64,000 nt of DNA. Source: Chaetoderma sp. LZ-2023a. Lineage: Eukaryota; Mollusca; Caudofoveata; Chaetodermatida; Chaetodermatidae. The translations under genes and the position numbers were made by a program. Positions 37,333-48,426 of this stretch are shown in pieces (the stretch's first letter is position 1; each line of letters begins with the position of its first letter). The stretch covers positions 49,275,363 to 49,339,362 of the forward strand of contig CM067367.1 in NCBI GenBank assembly GCA_034401795.1, written 5' to 3'. Below the pieces are notes generated by a model. It was not told where the DNA came from, did not search any database, and was given only the letters and a program-made list of their open reading frames with translations.

Positions 37333-38489
37333 CTCCCAAAGGTTTAGGAGCTATCTCCTACGGATCACTACCATACTTGCTGAGGATGTTACAACCGGCC
37401 ATATTTTTCTCTTCAAAGTGGCCATCAGACCTTTGACCCCACAATCCATGGAAAAACTCCCATATGAAATGTATGGGGATTTCAAATGGATGTTTGAAGT
37501 GCTACTACACCTAGAGTTTTGATCGGAGCACTCCCATGCTTGGGTAGGATGTTGCCACTGATGATTATTTTTTTTTAAATGGCCGCCATGAAAAAATTTT
37601 TGGCAAAAATACCAGTTTTCGGTTTTTTGCAGAAATTAACACAGGATGAAAATAAAAAAAATGTTTTTTGAAAAATGACGGCCAGGTGAACTTTTTGGTG
37701 TCAAAAAGACCCCCAAATTTTTTTTGCCAGAAATGCACTCACGGTGAAAAATGCCCGCCAAAATGAGTTTTGCCCCAATCGACTTGAAATTTGGTCACCT
37801 TCTAGTCTCATATTAACTTTTTTGGTTTCAAATTTCAGGTTGATCCGACCAACAGTTTTCGAGAAAATCAGCTTTTGGCTGCCACATATCCCCATAGTAA
37901 ACCTATGGAAGCAATATTGGAACAGTGTTATCTCCTATAGTTTTCTTCCGATTCTCTTCAAACCTGGCCAGATTCTAGAGCCTTGAGAGATCTAAATAAT
38001 TTCCGATGAAAATTTATATATCTCCCTTGGGGTCAAGGTCATTCACGGGCAAATCTTTCCAGTTTTCATGTTTGGCATAAGTTACCACTTCATCATTTTC
38101 AACAAGTAAAGGGAGGTAATTCATGACAAAAAGAAATTATGAGTTTTTTGCATGAATTGCCTCCCCTTTACCTTTAATTCATTAATCTGTCCTTTATTTG
38201 ATATGTAATGGCATTTTCCTTGATTTCGGTAAAGATTTTACTACAGCAAATCAGGACACATTATTTTATACTTTAGGGTCAAGGCTATCGGTTCTCAAGA
38301 AATCAGCTTTTCCATACCCTGTGTAAAAGTATGGGAATTTCAACTATGGATCTTTGAACTGTGACAACACTTAGACTTTTTATCAGATCACCATCAGACA
38401 TGTTCAGTGATCATATGAGAAGAGGGCTTATAATACTCCTTAATACACAGTCATCGCAGATTTACAGTTACCTCAGTAAATGTGTTCTA

Positions 38490-38490
<1 letters not shown>
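37333..38490. repeat. Diverged direct repeat pair in otherwise unassigned DNA
   Basis: 37455-37540 and 38310-38395 share order and wording: TATGGGGATTTCAAATGGAT / TATGGGAATTTCAACTATGG, TTTGAAGTG / TTTGAACTG, ACACCTAGAGTTTTGATCGG / ACACTTAGACTTTTTATCAG. The spacer of about 770 bp is rich in TTTTT/AAAAA and contains AATGGCCGCCATG. No exon recognised. This may be an old element with direct terminal repeats. Confidence 0.45.
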
Positions 38491-38491
<1 letters not shown>

Positions 38492-38546
<55 letters not shown>

Positions 38547-38547
38547 T
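38492..38547. repeat. (ATT)n microsatellite
   Basis: About 18 uninterrupted ATT units. Confidence 0.97.
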
Positions 38548-38774
38548 AGAAGTACCATCGATGCGTTCTATGGGAAAGTGCACTGTCCGTGTCAGTTCCT
38601 GTGTCGTTTCATTTGTGAAGACACTTCTAGTAGAAGGACGATTTCATCCCTGTGAATATTTAAAGGTACGCTTGAGTTATTCAACGCATGGTGGTAACAG
38701 GCTTACCCTGTATAAAGCCTGACATCGTACACATATACCGGACATGTACGAGGTGTTTCATTGGCATTACATCA

Positions 38775-39185
38775 TAATGGACCTTTCCGGTTTTAGCTAT
38801 GCCCCGCCCATCTCTAGCTAAGCTCCATCAACACCTCGCTGCTCGTGTTCGGATCAATCGATCGCTACACTCTTTGAATCTCAATACCCGGAAAATTATA
38901 CAGCTTAGCTGTTTAATATTTTGAAATTAATTTGACTGGGTGCTGGTGTTGCCTATGGCATCAACATCGTCCAGGCAAATAAGTTTCAAAATACACAAAG
39001 GCCTGTTTATTAAACAACAAAGACATACACTTCGTACGTCTCGAAGTATTAACCGCTTAAGAGGACTACATCGAGTCTGTCATCATATATCTGTTATCAT
39101 GCTGTAATTATGATGCAATCCAACACGTCACGTAGTTGATTATGACGTCATATGATAGATCGATACACTTGAAAGGTCTATTGCG
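38775..39185 (+). repeat. Family A MITE, full length
   Basis: TAATGGACCTTTCCGGTTTTAG at the left and CTTGAAAGGTCTATT at the right form the TIR. It has P arm, core (38915-38995) and Q arm with CACGTCACGTAGTTGATTATG and TGACGTCATAT. It defines the forward orientation of the family. Confidence 0.93.
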
Positions 39186-39304
39186 TGTTTCTGGTGTCAT
39201 AATTTGCTGTTGACCAACAACATTGTTTTTGTCTTGTTTAACATTCGTTTAACTTGTTAACCATTACAGACCAAACATAGCAATTTAATTACGATTAAAT
39301 GATT

Positions 39305-39390
39305 ATTGTGTGGAATACTTTGGAAATAGTTTGACTGGTAGCTGTTGTGCAGCAATATGTTCCATTCAAATTAGATTAAATATATTCATC
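39305..39390. repeat. Family A MITE core, diverged
   Basis: GGAATACTTTGGAAATAGTTTGACTGG and CATTCAAATTAGATTAAATA flank a short stem GCTGTTGTGCAGCAATATG. Confidence 0.75.
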
Positions 39391-39479
39391 AGCTGTGTGG
39401 GGACTTGAAGATGAGACACGTGACAGCCCAGGGCTTAAAACGCTAACAAAGAGGAGGGGTCGGGACTAAGCCATCACTT

Positions 39480-39648
39480 AGCCCGTTAACCCTCGAATTT
39501 GTTCAAGAAAATTCAATAAAAAATGCCAATTTTCAGACAAAGACAAAACTATTTTCAAAAATAGTCTTCTCTTGGTCTGCAAATGGACATTTCTGAAGAG
39601 CACTGCAGAATCCGGTTTTGACTGATATGAGCGATAAAGTGTTAAGGC
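39480..39648. repeat. Family B MITE, one side deleted
   Basis: GTTAACCCTCGAATTTGTTC at the left, TTTTCAAAAATAGTCTTCTC and TTGGTCTGCAAATGGACATT in the right half, ending GATAAAGTGTTAAGG. The GACTGGCTCGG centre is gone. Confidence 0.75.
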
Positions 39649-40153
39649 GGCTCTTGCATCTGAATTCATCGAGAAAAATAGCGCTACATATAGAGTTTAA
39701 TCTTACTACTACTACATCGTATGCTGTTTGGAGTGCTACATTGTTGTTGATGCTATTTCATGATAATTACCATAATCTAAATGGCTACTGTAAAGAAATA
39801 TAGTCTCGTCATACTAGAAATATCCACGAACACATAATAGTCAAATGAGGCGGATAAAACCAGTACTAGGAAAACATTGTTTAGTTCATATTGTACATTC
39901 GTTCCACGACGGTTCTACACCTCTGCTCATCATGTAGAGGCGGGGGCGCACACCCACGCGGTTTGGTATACGACTCGGCATCGTTACCAAATGACTGCAT
40001 GTGTCACGTGGTGTCTAGCCGGCAGATAGACCGTAAATCCGTATTTAGACAACTGCCAACTCGCCATTGATTATGCGCACAGGGTGGACCAATTTATAGA
40101 TATCTGTAGGCCTGCACCTATATTTACAAACGGTCGCACTAATATTCAACGGA
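39649..40153. other. Unassigned DNA
   Basis: No recognised exon or repeat. Confidence 0.4.
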
Positions 40154-40154
40154 T

Positions 40155-40553
40155 CATTCTAAGTTTATCCATCCATCATATGACGTTACATGGCGTCATA
40201 ATCAACTCTGTGACGTATACGATGTTGTCATAATCATGCCGTCATGAATGACTCGATATAGCCCGTCTTAAACGCTTACTAGTCCGACACGTTGTACGAA
40301 TTGGAGGTTTTGCTATTTAATACACATGCTGTTGAATAGTTTGAAACCAATTTAGCTGGGCGCTGTTGTGGCCATAAACAGCAACAGCACCCTGTGAAAT
40401 TAATTTCAAAATAACAGCTAACCTATAGATCTTTCTGGAAATTGATAGTCAAGGAGTTCAGAGATCGATCCATCCCAACACAAGCGAGGTATGGGTGGAA
40501 CTTAGCTTAGCTTTGAGATGGACCGGGCATAGCAAAAACTAGAAAGGATCATT
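40155..40553 (-). repeat. Family A MITE, full length, reverse orientation
   Basis: It runs from GGATCATTCTAAGTTTATCC to AAACTAGAAAGGATCATTGG, with Q arm (TCATGCCGTCATGAATGACTC, ACACGTTGTACGAATTGGAG), core (40330-40415) and reversed P arm (GAGGTATGGGTGGAACTTAG). Confidence 0.92.
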
Positions 40554-40925
40554 GGCATACAGGCCTGCACCGTTTAAAAACGGTCTTGCGCCATTTACAA
40601 ACGGGACAAATTTGTCATTGGGTCCCTACATCAACACGCCAATCACGCAATCGTGATATTTTGGCATGTATCGACAGCGTATGAACTGTGTAGGCCACTA
40701 AGAATATGCTGTGTGACAACATGGATGACTGTTTAGCTGTAGCAAAGCTAAAAGCAAACATAAAACTAGCGTGCCAGTATTCACTAAATACTGAACGCAA
40801 AGCCTATCCTGAAATTACAAAATCACCAGGCAGAACAAATATTATGCAAGCACTTTCCAAATCCATTCTATTATTAAGAGAGATGATGCATTAATGCAAT
40901 ATGTGAAGTTTGGATCGATAGTTTA

Positions 40926-41040
40926 CAGCTCCCAGTAAAAAATGTTTCAAAATATTCAACATAATGTTTATTTTGTTGTACAGTCACCAAGGACATATAT
41001 TTCTAACGAGTTCTATCAGACCTTTATCCACTTATATCAT
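40926..41040 (+). repeat. Family A MITE, right half remnant
   Basis: CAGCTCCCAGTAAAAAATGT, TTCAAAATATTCAACATAATG, then a weak Q arm (GGACATATATTTCTAACGAG). Confidence 0.65.
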
Positions 41041-41331
41041 TTGATTGTAACATCCATCATCTATAAAGTGCCATATTTTGATTAAAGAATCATAAACCGC
41101 AGTGGCAGATCAGATCCATGACGTAGCAATAATCGCAAGTTCAATGTCTGTAAAATTAGATGTGCTCACACGCTTGAACTATCGAGGCCGCCTGCATCTT
41201 CTTGACGGGTTGCTCCATGATGCGTCATGTAGTAATAGGTAACAGTCTAATTTGCTTTAAAATATTTAGCTGCATAATTGTAGATGCATTATCATGCTTG
41301 TTAGTGTGGGGGCCTACGTTGGAGTTTAAGG
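41041..41331. other. Unassigned DNA left of element 2
   Basis: No recognised feature. Confidence 0.4.
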
Positions 41332-41465
41332 TTCCGTGGGCATCGAATGTAAATTTGTTTTGTATGCATAATTTGGTTGATTATACCCCAAATAACAGAA
41401 AATCACTTGTCGCCATTCTTTAATCGAGGAAAAAGACGTATTATGACGTCATCAAAAGGGCCGCC
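41332..41465 (+). repeat. Left terminal inverted repeat of element 2
   Basis: Reading inward: CCGTGGGCATCGAATGTAAA, TTTGTTTTGTATGCATAAT, GGTTGATTATACCCCAAATA, ACAGAAAATCACTTGTCG, then a less conserved block ending ATTATGACGTCA and GGGCCGCCG. Confidence 0.9.
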
Positions 41466-41582
41466 GTTCATCAAATAAAAACATTATCTTAGACATAATA
41501 CGTTGTTTAATTTTGTTATTCTGTCTTTTTTCCGAACATGTAATACATATTTTTTCTGTGATAATTGTTAGTTACTAGTCAT

Positions 41583-41905
41583 AGTGCGCCATGACGTCAT
41601 GATCATCAGAAATCAATAATTATAAGCCTACTTTCTTTGGGTGAACTCTTAAATTTAATGATACAGAACGAAATATCCTGCTTTGAGGACATTATTTTGC
41701 TCGAATAGGATAACATAATACTAGCAAAATGGAAATGTATGACGCCTCATCGTGAGCCATGACGTCATAATCATCAGAAACCAAATAAAACCATTACAAA
41801 TGGCTACATATTACATTACCAAAGTTTCTTTGAGTGAACTCTTTAAATATAATAATACAGATTAAAATCAACAAAAAATCCTGCTTTGAGCACATTATTA
41901 AATTT
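41583..41905. repeat. Subterminal imperfect direct repeat in element 2 (2 x about 150 bp)
   Basis: GCCATGACGTCAT(G/A)ATCATCAGAAA, TTTCTTTG(G/A)GTGAACTCTT, AATGATACAG and ATCCTGCTTTGAG(G/C)ACATTAT occur in order from 41588 and again from 41756. They lie between the left TIR and the gene's 3' end. Subterminal repeats are a common place for transposase binding sites. Confidence 0.75.
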
Positions 41906-41907
41906 AA

Positions 41908-42100
41908 TCACAGGCATTCACCGCCATCCTCATTGCCACTATCATTAAACACGGTTACTTTAGCAGCATTAACTGAATTCTCACAGTTATCATCATCACC
42001 ATCACATGCGCACATCTCAGTACAGTTTAGTCCATTTGTGTTACAAGTACGGTTAGTTCGGCAATGTGACGTTTTACATCCACATGTAACCAAGTGGATG
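41908..42100 (-). other. CXC-like cysteine cluster in element 2
   Basis: VTCGCKTSHCRTNRTC, NTNGLNCTEMCAC and DGDDDNCENS give the C-x-C-x4-C-x5-C...C-x3-C-x-C pattern, matching the element 1 tail. An acidic, serine-containing end follows. It is out of frame with the preceding part, which stops at 42114. Confidence 0.6.
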
Positions 42101-42469
42101 ATTGCATCAGGAGCTAGGAGAAGTTTGTAGGTAATGGACCTATGCCCCCTCCCTCTAACTGCCAGCCATATCTAGTTGACTCCAGAAGATGCGGTTTGGG
42201 TACTATATCATTATTCCATTTTAGTGCCTGATAATGGGTTCGACATATATTCTGTGTTAGAGCTGCCTTTGGTGGGGGTAGACGCTCTGCATGTGCTTGT
42301 TTTTCAGTGAATAACTCCCAACGAAGTTCCCCTACACTACTTATTGTTGTACCGGGTTTACACAACTGATACACACACTTTTCGACAGCATTCAGAGTGA
42401 CATCAAGAGGCTCTTCACTACGTTCTAGTTGGGTGAATGCGGTAATCACATCATCATCTGTAGCTAGTA

Positions 42470-42800
42470 ATAATTTCCAGAAACCTTGTTTCCCCTTCCC
42501 AGCAAAGCTGCTAGTTGTGTCTGCATCCAAAAAAAGCATGAAATCCCGGCAAAGATGCAGCAATATTAGCACCTAGGGCTTTATAAACGGATTCCAATGC
42601 GATAGACCGTCGTTTTATACCTGTTCCAGTAACAAAGTTAGTAGCTTGACATAATTTAGGAGACCTGCGGACAGCAAGTATAAAAACATCTGTATCAGGA
42701 GAGTGAATGCCAATCTTTCTTGCACCACGGTTAACAGTAGCATCCACAGAATGAAGTATTAATCTTGTGTCCGCTTACTCGTGGTTACAGCTCAAATGCT
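42470..42800 (-). other. FEN/XPG-type acidic motif set in element 2
   Basis: Read across two disruptions, the order is NHE-stop-ADTRLILHS, then IHSPDTDVFILAVR, then LPGFHAFFGC, a frameshift, then DTTSSFAGKGKQGFW. The set (E)AD, PDTD, GC-D and GKGK is the same as in element 1, in the same order and with similar spacing. The conservation of motifs between two diverged copies supports a real catalytic site in the ancestor. Confidence 0.65.
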
Positions 42801-45800
42801 CCATTCTGCCATGATTCGATAATACTTGCTCGCGAGAGGTTACGACCACCAGTTTGGATGAACCACTTCATATTTCCAAAGCTTTGCTTACAAGGTAGAC
42901 TGTCAATTCATCTTTATAGTCATTCACAAACTTTCAAAAAATGTGCAGGAAGTAACCTGCAAGATCTGCACAGGTAACAATTGATGGTGGTTTGCCCATT
43001 GATTGGCCATTTGCCACACCATCCAAAATTGCCACAGTGGACCCATTTATTGGTTTCGCTGTATGTTCTATTGATGTTTCAATCTGTGTTTGCCTTGTAT
43101 ATTCCTCTACTAGTGACATCAATTTGCTTTTATCTGTGCAACGAAGTAATGTCCCGTTAGTACAAACATTGATCTGGAAGATATGAAAACCCATATGTCG
43201 CAATAGTGTTTTTTTCAAATTTATCTGAGGTCGTGACCTTGCAACAATTGAGTAATCTGGCAAAGGGAGATTGTTCATCGTTTGTCAGTTTGTATTTTAT
43301 TGGCTTGCATGCTGTTTTCCATGTTTGCAACCTTGCTTTCTTCATTGGGAACCATATATTAACTTTTCCATTCACAATCCGTTTCTCTACAAATGTCTGA
43401 TACATCTCAGCACCGATATCTACATGCATCAATATTTGTTCTTGTGCTTTCTGTGGCATAACTGCTTTGATTTTTAGATTGATTAGATCTTCTCCATCAT
43501 ATAGGAAAGGGTTTCGAAATTTCTGAATCACACACTGACGCTTCTTAATGTTATGTTCCTGTCTCTGCAGCACAGTTGCGGATAGATCGCGGTAATTTTT
43601 CCTTTGTTCAACAGATGTTCCAGCCATTTTAAATGCTTCTTCTGACAAACGAGATAACTATAGGGCTACCAAGAAGAATCTTGTACGGGCACTATCATTC
43701 TGTGTAATCCCAACAATGCCTCCCATCACTTCCATCCACCGATTCAATTGTTCTAGCCCATGATCCCTGCCAATCTGGCAAAACGGCCGTCCGCTTTTGT
43801 TGACTACAAAGATTCCTTTCTCGAGTTCTTCCCATATAGCAGGATCACTGTCTTTTACCATTTTCATGTATGATAAGTAGACAGCAACCATCCTGGCATA
43901 TTTCTGTTTGTCGAACATAAAGAAGTATTTGCACAGTTCCTCTAGAGATGCCAAGTGGAGTTCCCAATGACCCTCGTGTGTTGCTCTAATAAAACGCATG
44001 ACAGGTGAAACTAATTTTAGGTAATCACTGACAAATTTATACATTGGTCGTTGTTCTCCGTGCAGTTTATCAAATGTCTCAAGTTTCTCTAGCATGTTTT
44101 GTTCCTCTAGAACTGAAATAGTTTCCTTCTGAATAGCTATTATCTGCTTACTATCTGATATAGCACATGCACTGTTCACTTTTTCTGCTTGTGTCTGACA
44201 CACGTTATGGAGCTCTGGTTCATGCTTGAAGAATTCAGTTAGAAATAACTCATAAAATGCTTGTAATGTAATTAGGTTAGGTACCATGGCTCTTTTCATA
44301 TGCTTTGCCTCTAGAATCTGATGCACAGTTGCACAAGAATAAATATCAGCCTCACTCCAGGCATCGTCAATTCCACTGTTCTCAGTTAAGCTGCCAATGG
44401 TCCGAAGAGCTGCCATCACTGTGAGCATTTGCCCAATACTCAATACCCATTGGTGCTTACAATCACTTCTCGTCTCCAGCTGCTTCGCACGTTCATATAA
44501 CGTCATGTCCATGGTTATTACAGTCTTTCTCTCTGAACCAAGAACAACAGCATTAATTTTCTGTGTTTGCTTTAGTGCTGTTTGCAATGTGGACCACTCA
44601 TGTGGTGGAGCGCCATATGTGGTAGGGCACAGCCGTGAGTTAGTGGATATTGTGCTGTGACAAGTAAGTTGTAAGCTGCCCATGTTGGTATAGAGAGTTC
44701 AGATTTTTTATCAGGATCCACTGGTATGTCAGAGTGTTCTACCAGGCTTGTAAGGTTTTCACTCTTACCAGTGCGAACCATTGACCGAGAAATTAACCAA
44801 ACCATATCATGCATGTGACTGATGTTAATACCTGATTGCTTGGCACCAATGGTGGATGTGGAGGCGGTTGGGACACTTGATTTTGGTGTTGGTGCTGTAC
44901 ATGGTATTAGTTCAGTAACTGTACTTGGAATCACTTTCAATGACCTATCTCGTCCCATCTCAATAGGCATCTGCAATGCATCTTCAACTGGTTTAAGTGT
45001 ATTGTAGCGACTCTGACCATCGTTTCCTTTTCGTTGAAAGATTGCAATAGCAGTGGCATGCAGTGTATTCCTTCCATCTGGGGTATCTTCCAGGACGTCT
45101 GAGTTATCAATTGCAAAACATATAAACATGTCCTTAGGTGAGATGTAAAGACAATTTTGCTGCGACATACGTTTGACAACAACATTTGCCATTTGCGTTT
45201 CCAGTCTGAGTATTCTACTGTAGTCAACAGATAAACAAAGCCATGCAATAGGTTAATAAGACGTTTACTTCTAGTTGCTTGGTGTAAAGCTACACCTACT
45301 GCTAGTACCTGCAGATATTCACGGTGGCGTCGAAACAATGTAGTTTGGGATGCTGGCGTATACGTTATTTGGCGATCAGTGGCATAAGCATACATTATGT
45401 TTTGTGCATGTGTTGAGATATGTTAATCTAAATTAGCTTTCATTGCCTCTGTAGCAACTGCGTTGGTTGGACCTTGTGATATCCAACGTAGAATGGTATA
45501 TAGACTGTGTGGAATATGCTTTTGGATATCATTATCTAGCAATGTACCATCAAATTGCCATCAATCTGTACAAGCTGCCCCAATGTCCTTCCGTAATGCT
45601 TGTGCTGCACGGTAAAGTGATAACATATCTCCTTCAGCATCACCCTCGTCTACTGCCTGTTCAACAGGTAAATCATGTGCCCATTTTGATGGTACTAATT
45701 CTGATTCGTTTTTACGCGATGTACTTGTGAAATTTAAATCAGGTATATTTTCTATTATATTTCTTTTGAGAGATCTTCTACTGCAAGGATAATTTTTGAC

Positions 45801-46569
45801 GCAATTGTTATGCAATATGTTTTCATAGGTAACTTCAAGTGAGACCATATGATTATTTGACCCGTTTTTGCGAGAAGAGAAAGAACCTCTATATCAGCTG
45901 GAATAACGTTGGCCGTTTCATGTTTTGTAGTAGTCCTTGGGTGTAATTTTGTCTCGACATTTTTAACCCAGCATGTAAGATGATATTTTATGTCAATTGC
46001 TACATAATCATTAGGATCAATAGCGGGACTGATGTGAACCTTTAGACTTTCATCATCATTTTGCTCTACAGCTTTACGTTGTTTATAGCCCATATTATAG
46101 CTAGCAATTTTGTGCATTGGTCCACATCCAACAGTGGCGCCTTTTGGGCAAAAGAAACACAGTTCTCGAGCAAAGGGAGTACAAGACTAACGTGTGTATC
46201 TGCTGATCTCTTCTGGTATTGATATAGATACAGCCTTAGAAGAACTTGACCGAACAGCTGTTATATGCAGTTGTGATTGGTCACCACTACACAATGCTTT
46301 CTGGTATCTTTACCGAACACGCTCCAATTTCAGTTTATGACAGGTTTCTTGATAACATATGCGATGCCATGACGCATGTTCTTTTCTCAAAAGCTCTGGA
46401 GTAACACAATGTAATCGTTTAGAATTATCAGGGTAAGTTCCATCTCCATACTCTGCTCGTTCATGTATGAACAAGTTTTATATAATTCAAGTGTTGGCGA
46501 TTCTATAACTGCTACACCGTCATCGTGTTGGCAAATAAGACAAAGCCAATATTCAGTCTCCTAGCGGGA

Positions 46570-47104
46570 TTTCTTTTTTCTGGCCCAAGTTCACTTCCTT
46601 TCAATGCTGATCATGCTTTATTTCTAATATGGACAGTTTATATAATATCAATAATATGACAAATTATACTAATATATTCTACACATACATTTCACATACT
46701 TCTCATACACAAATTCAAATCACATACATATAAGCATACAATATTGCATCAGCCAAATACACAATAAAATGGAGAGAGTAAATACTACGCAAACATTTTC
46801 ATTCATTTAAGGTATTATATGTTAAATATCTAGGCTTAGCATAAGGAATTGGCATATTTATACATTTGTATGAAATATCATAGCGGACGACTGTGGGATA
46901 ATTGTTGTAAGTAACATTTTACTAGAATTAAGACTTTCTGAAATTACCCGACCCGTTTATTACAGAAATAAATTGAATAAGTGTTACATTATTGGATTTG
47001 TGGATTTAGTTTGAGTAATTTTAGCATTATATACACTTACGCATAGGAAATATAAAAATAAAGTGATATTAGGAAAAGTTATATAAATGTATTGCGCATT
47101 TTCG
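46570..47104. other. Unassigned AT-rich DNA inside element 2
   Basis: Lies between the nuclease gene's 5' end and the nested LINE. It would contain the element's promoter, but I see no clear TATA or initiator. Confidence 0.4.
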
Positions 47105-48426
47105 GTATTTTATTGCATATCAGTGCCGTACGACCACACCTTGAGTATGGATCCAGCTCATGGATGACAGCAGCTAAATCTCATCAACAGAACCTCGACA
47201 GAGTACAAAACCAGGCACTGCGCATCATCACTGGTGGAATGAGATCAACAACAATAGAAAAAAATGGAGCAGACAGCAGGCACCCCCCCCCCCCACTTTG
47301 CAAAGGAAGGGAATGCAAAGCACTGTCCAAGCTGCAAAGTTCAAATCGTTCAACAACCACCCGATGAAGATCAGGCAAGCACAGCTGTCATCAGGAAGAC
47401 TTAAAAGATCAAGTTTTGTGAAAGAGACTAAAGCACTTCAAAGGAAACACCAAGAAACGTTGCCAGCACAAATAGAAGACCCAAACCACACCCTTGATCC
47501 TTCACCCTGGGAAAACAAACTAGAGAGCATAGCTATTCGCACCACAGTACCTCTTCTCACAACCAAAGATGAACACAGTGATGTGAGCAAGAAGGCCCTG
47601 ACCTAGCCATGCTGGAAGAAATGTACCCTCAGGAGACATGGATAAGGATCTACACAGATGGATCAGCCAAAGATGCAATTAGGAGCGGAGGTGCCGGACT
47701 GCACATACAGTATCCAAACGGACAACATGAGTCAGCTGCAATACCGACAGGCAAACACTGCACAAACTACAGAGCTGAAGTCGAAGCACTGGTCCATGCA
47801 GCTAATACCATCAGCAGAACAGCAGACCCTATTGCACAGATTGTCTTTTTATCTGATGCCCGCTCCGTCTTTGAGGCTATCACCAAAGGTAAGCTGCCAC
47901 AACTTGAAGAAGCACTACAAACCATCAAATGCTTTCGGATAGCATTGCAGTGGATCCCCTCACACTGTGGAGTCGAAGGAAATGAGGACGCAGACAAGAT
48001 GGCAAAGGTGGGTGCAGAAGAGAATCAGACAGAAAACATGGTTACCCATACAGAGATGAAGACTATCATCAAGTCACTCTATAGAACACCTCAATCAGAA
48101 GATGCCTACCAACATCTCTCGAGGCCAGAGCAAGTGACCATTTTTCGTCTCAGAACTGGACATAACAGACTAAACCAACACATGTACAGGCGGTTCCACC
48201 TTGCGACATCGCCCGCTTGTCCTTGTGGAGAAGCAGAACAGACCACAGAGCACATACTTCAATGTTGCAGTACGTATCAGCTGCTGAGAGATGAGATCTG
48301 GCCTTTGTCAACCTCTTTTCTTGAAAAGCGGTATGGGCCTGTGGAAGAACTGCAGAAAACCACAGATTTCATCTTGAGAACGGCTCACCAAGTCTGATAC
48401 CAGCGATCGAAAAGAAGAAGAAGAAG
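47105..48426 (+). mobile_element. I/Nimb-like LINE 3' fragment with RNase H, nested in element 2
   Basis: 5'-truncated inside ORF2, 3' end intact with a terminal (AAG)n tail typical of such LINEs (GATCGAAAAGAAGAAGAAGA at 48407). It is inserted between the gene and the right TIR of element 2, abutting the TIR's inner edge. No target-site duplication could be assigned. Confidence 0.8.
47120..48397 (+). pseudogene. LINE ORF2 C-terminal part: RT thumb remnant, RNase H, Cys-rich tail
   Basis: The frame begins SAVRPHLEYGSSSWM and RVQNQALRIITGGMRST, the hallmark region after the RT domain. A C12 run at 47283-47294 shifts the frame, and a single-base loss near 47606 shifts it again. The final frame (47609-48397, 262 residues) holds RNase H: YTDGSAKD (Asp), YRAEVEAL (Glu), LSDARSVFEA (Asp) and IPSHCGVEGNEDADKMA (His, Asp). 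The tail ACPCGEAEQTTEHILQCC is a C-x-C...H-x4-C motif. All four RNase H catalytic positions look intact, so the copy is comparatively young. Confidence 0.88.

Larger units (their letters stand above)
41908..46566 (-). pseudogene. Decayed full-length gene for a FEN/XPG-like nuclease with CXC domain (element 2)
   Basis: This is the longer of the two family members. From 5' (right): N-terminal WLCLICQHDDG (about 46545) and ASWHRICYQETCHK (about 46350). Then ELCFFCPKG and VAIDIKYHLTCW (46160-45755). Then LKRNIIENIPDLNF (45800) and a segment ending in ALRKDIGAACTD. Then the frame with RHREYLQVLAVGVALHQATR (45300), then FICFAIDNSDVLEDTPDGRN (45120). A 341-residue intact stretch follows at 44683-43658 with ATHEGHWELHLASLEE and YARMVAVYL. 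Next come TFVEKRIVNG (43360) and DKSKLMSLVEE (43110), the nuclease motifs (42780-42500), and the cysteine cluster to 41908. At least nine frame changes or stops interrupt it. The catalytic Glu of EADTR is a TAA stop at 42775-42777, and GCD is split by a +1 base near 42528. It must therefore be inactive. Confidence 0.85.

Noticed and set aside
37055-37522. 155-codon frame rich in Leu, Ile and His
   Set aside because: Made of ATC/ATT/CTT microsatellite sequence with a short unrelated tail.
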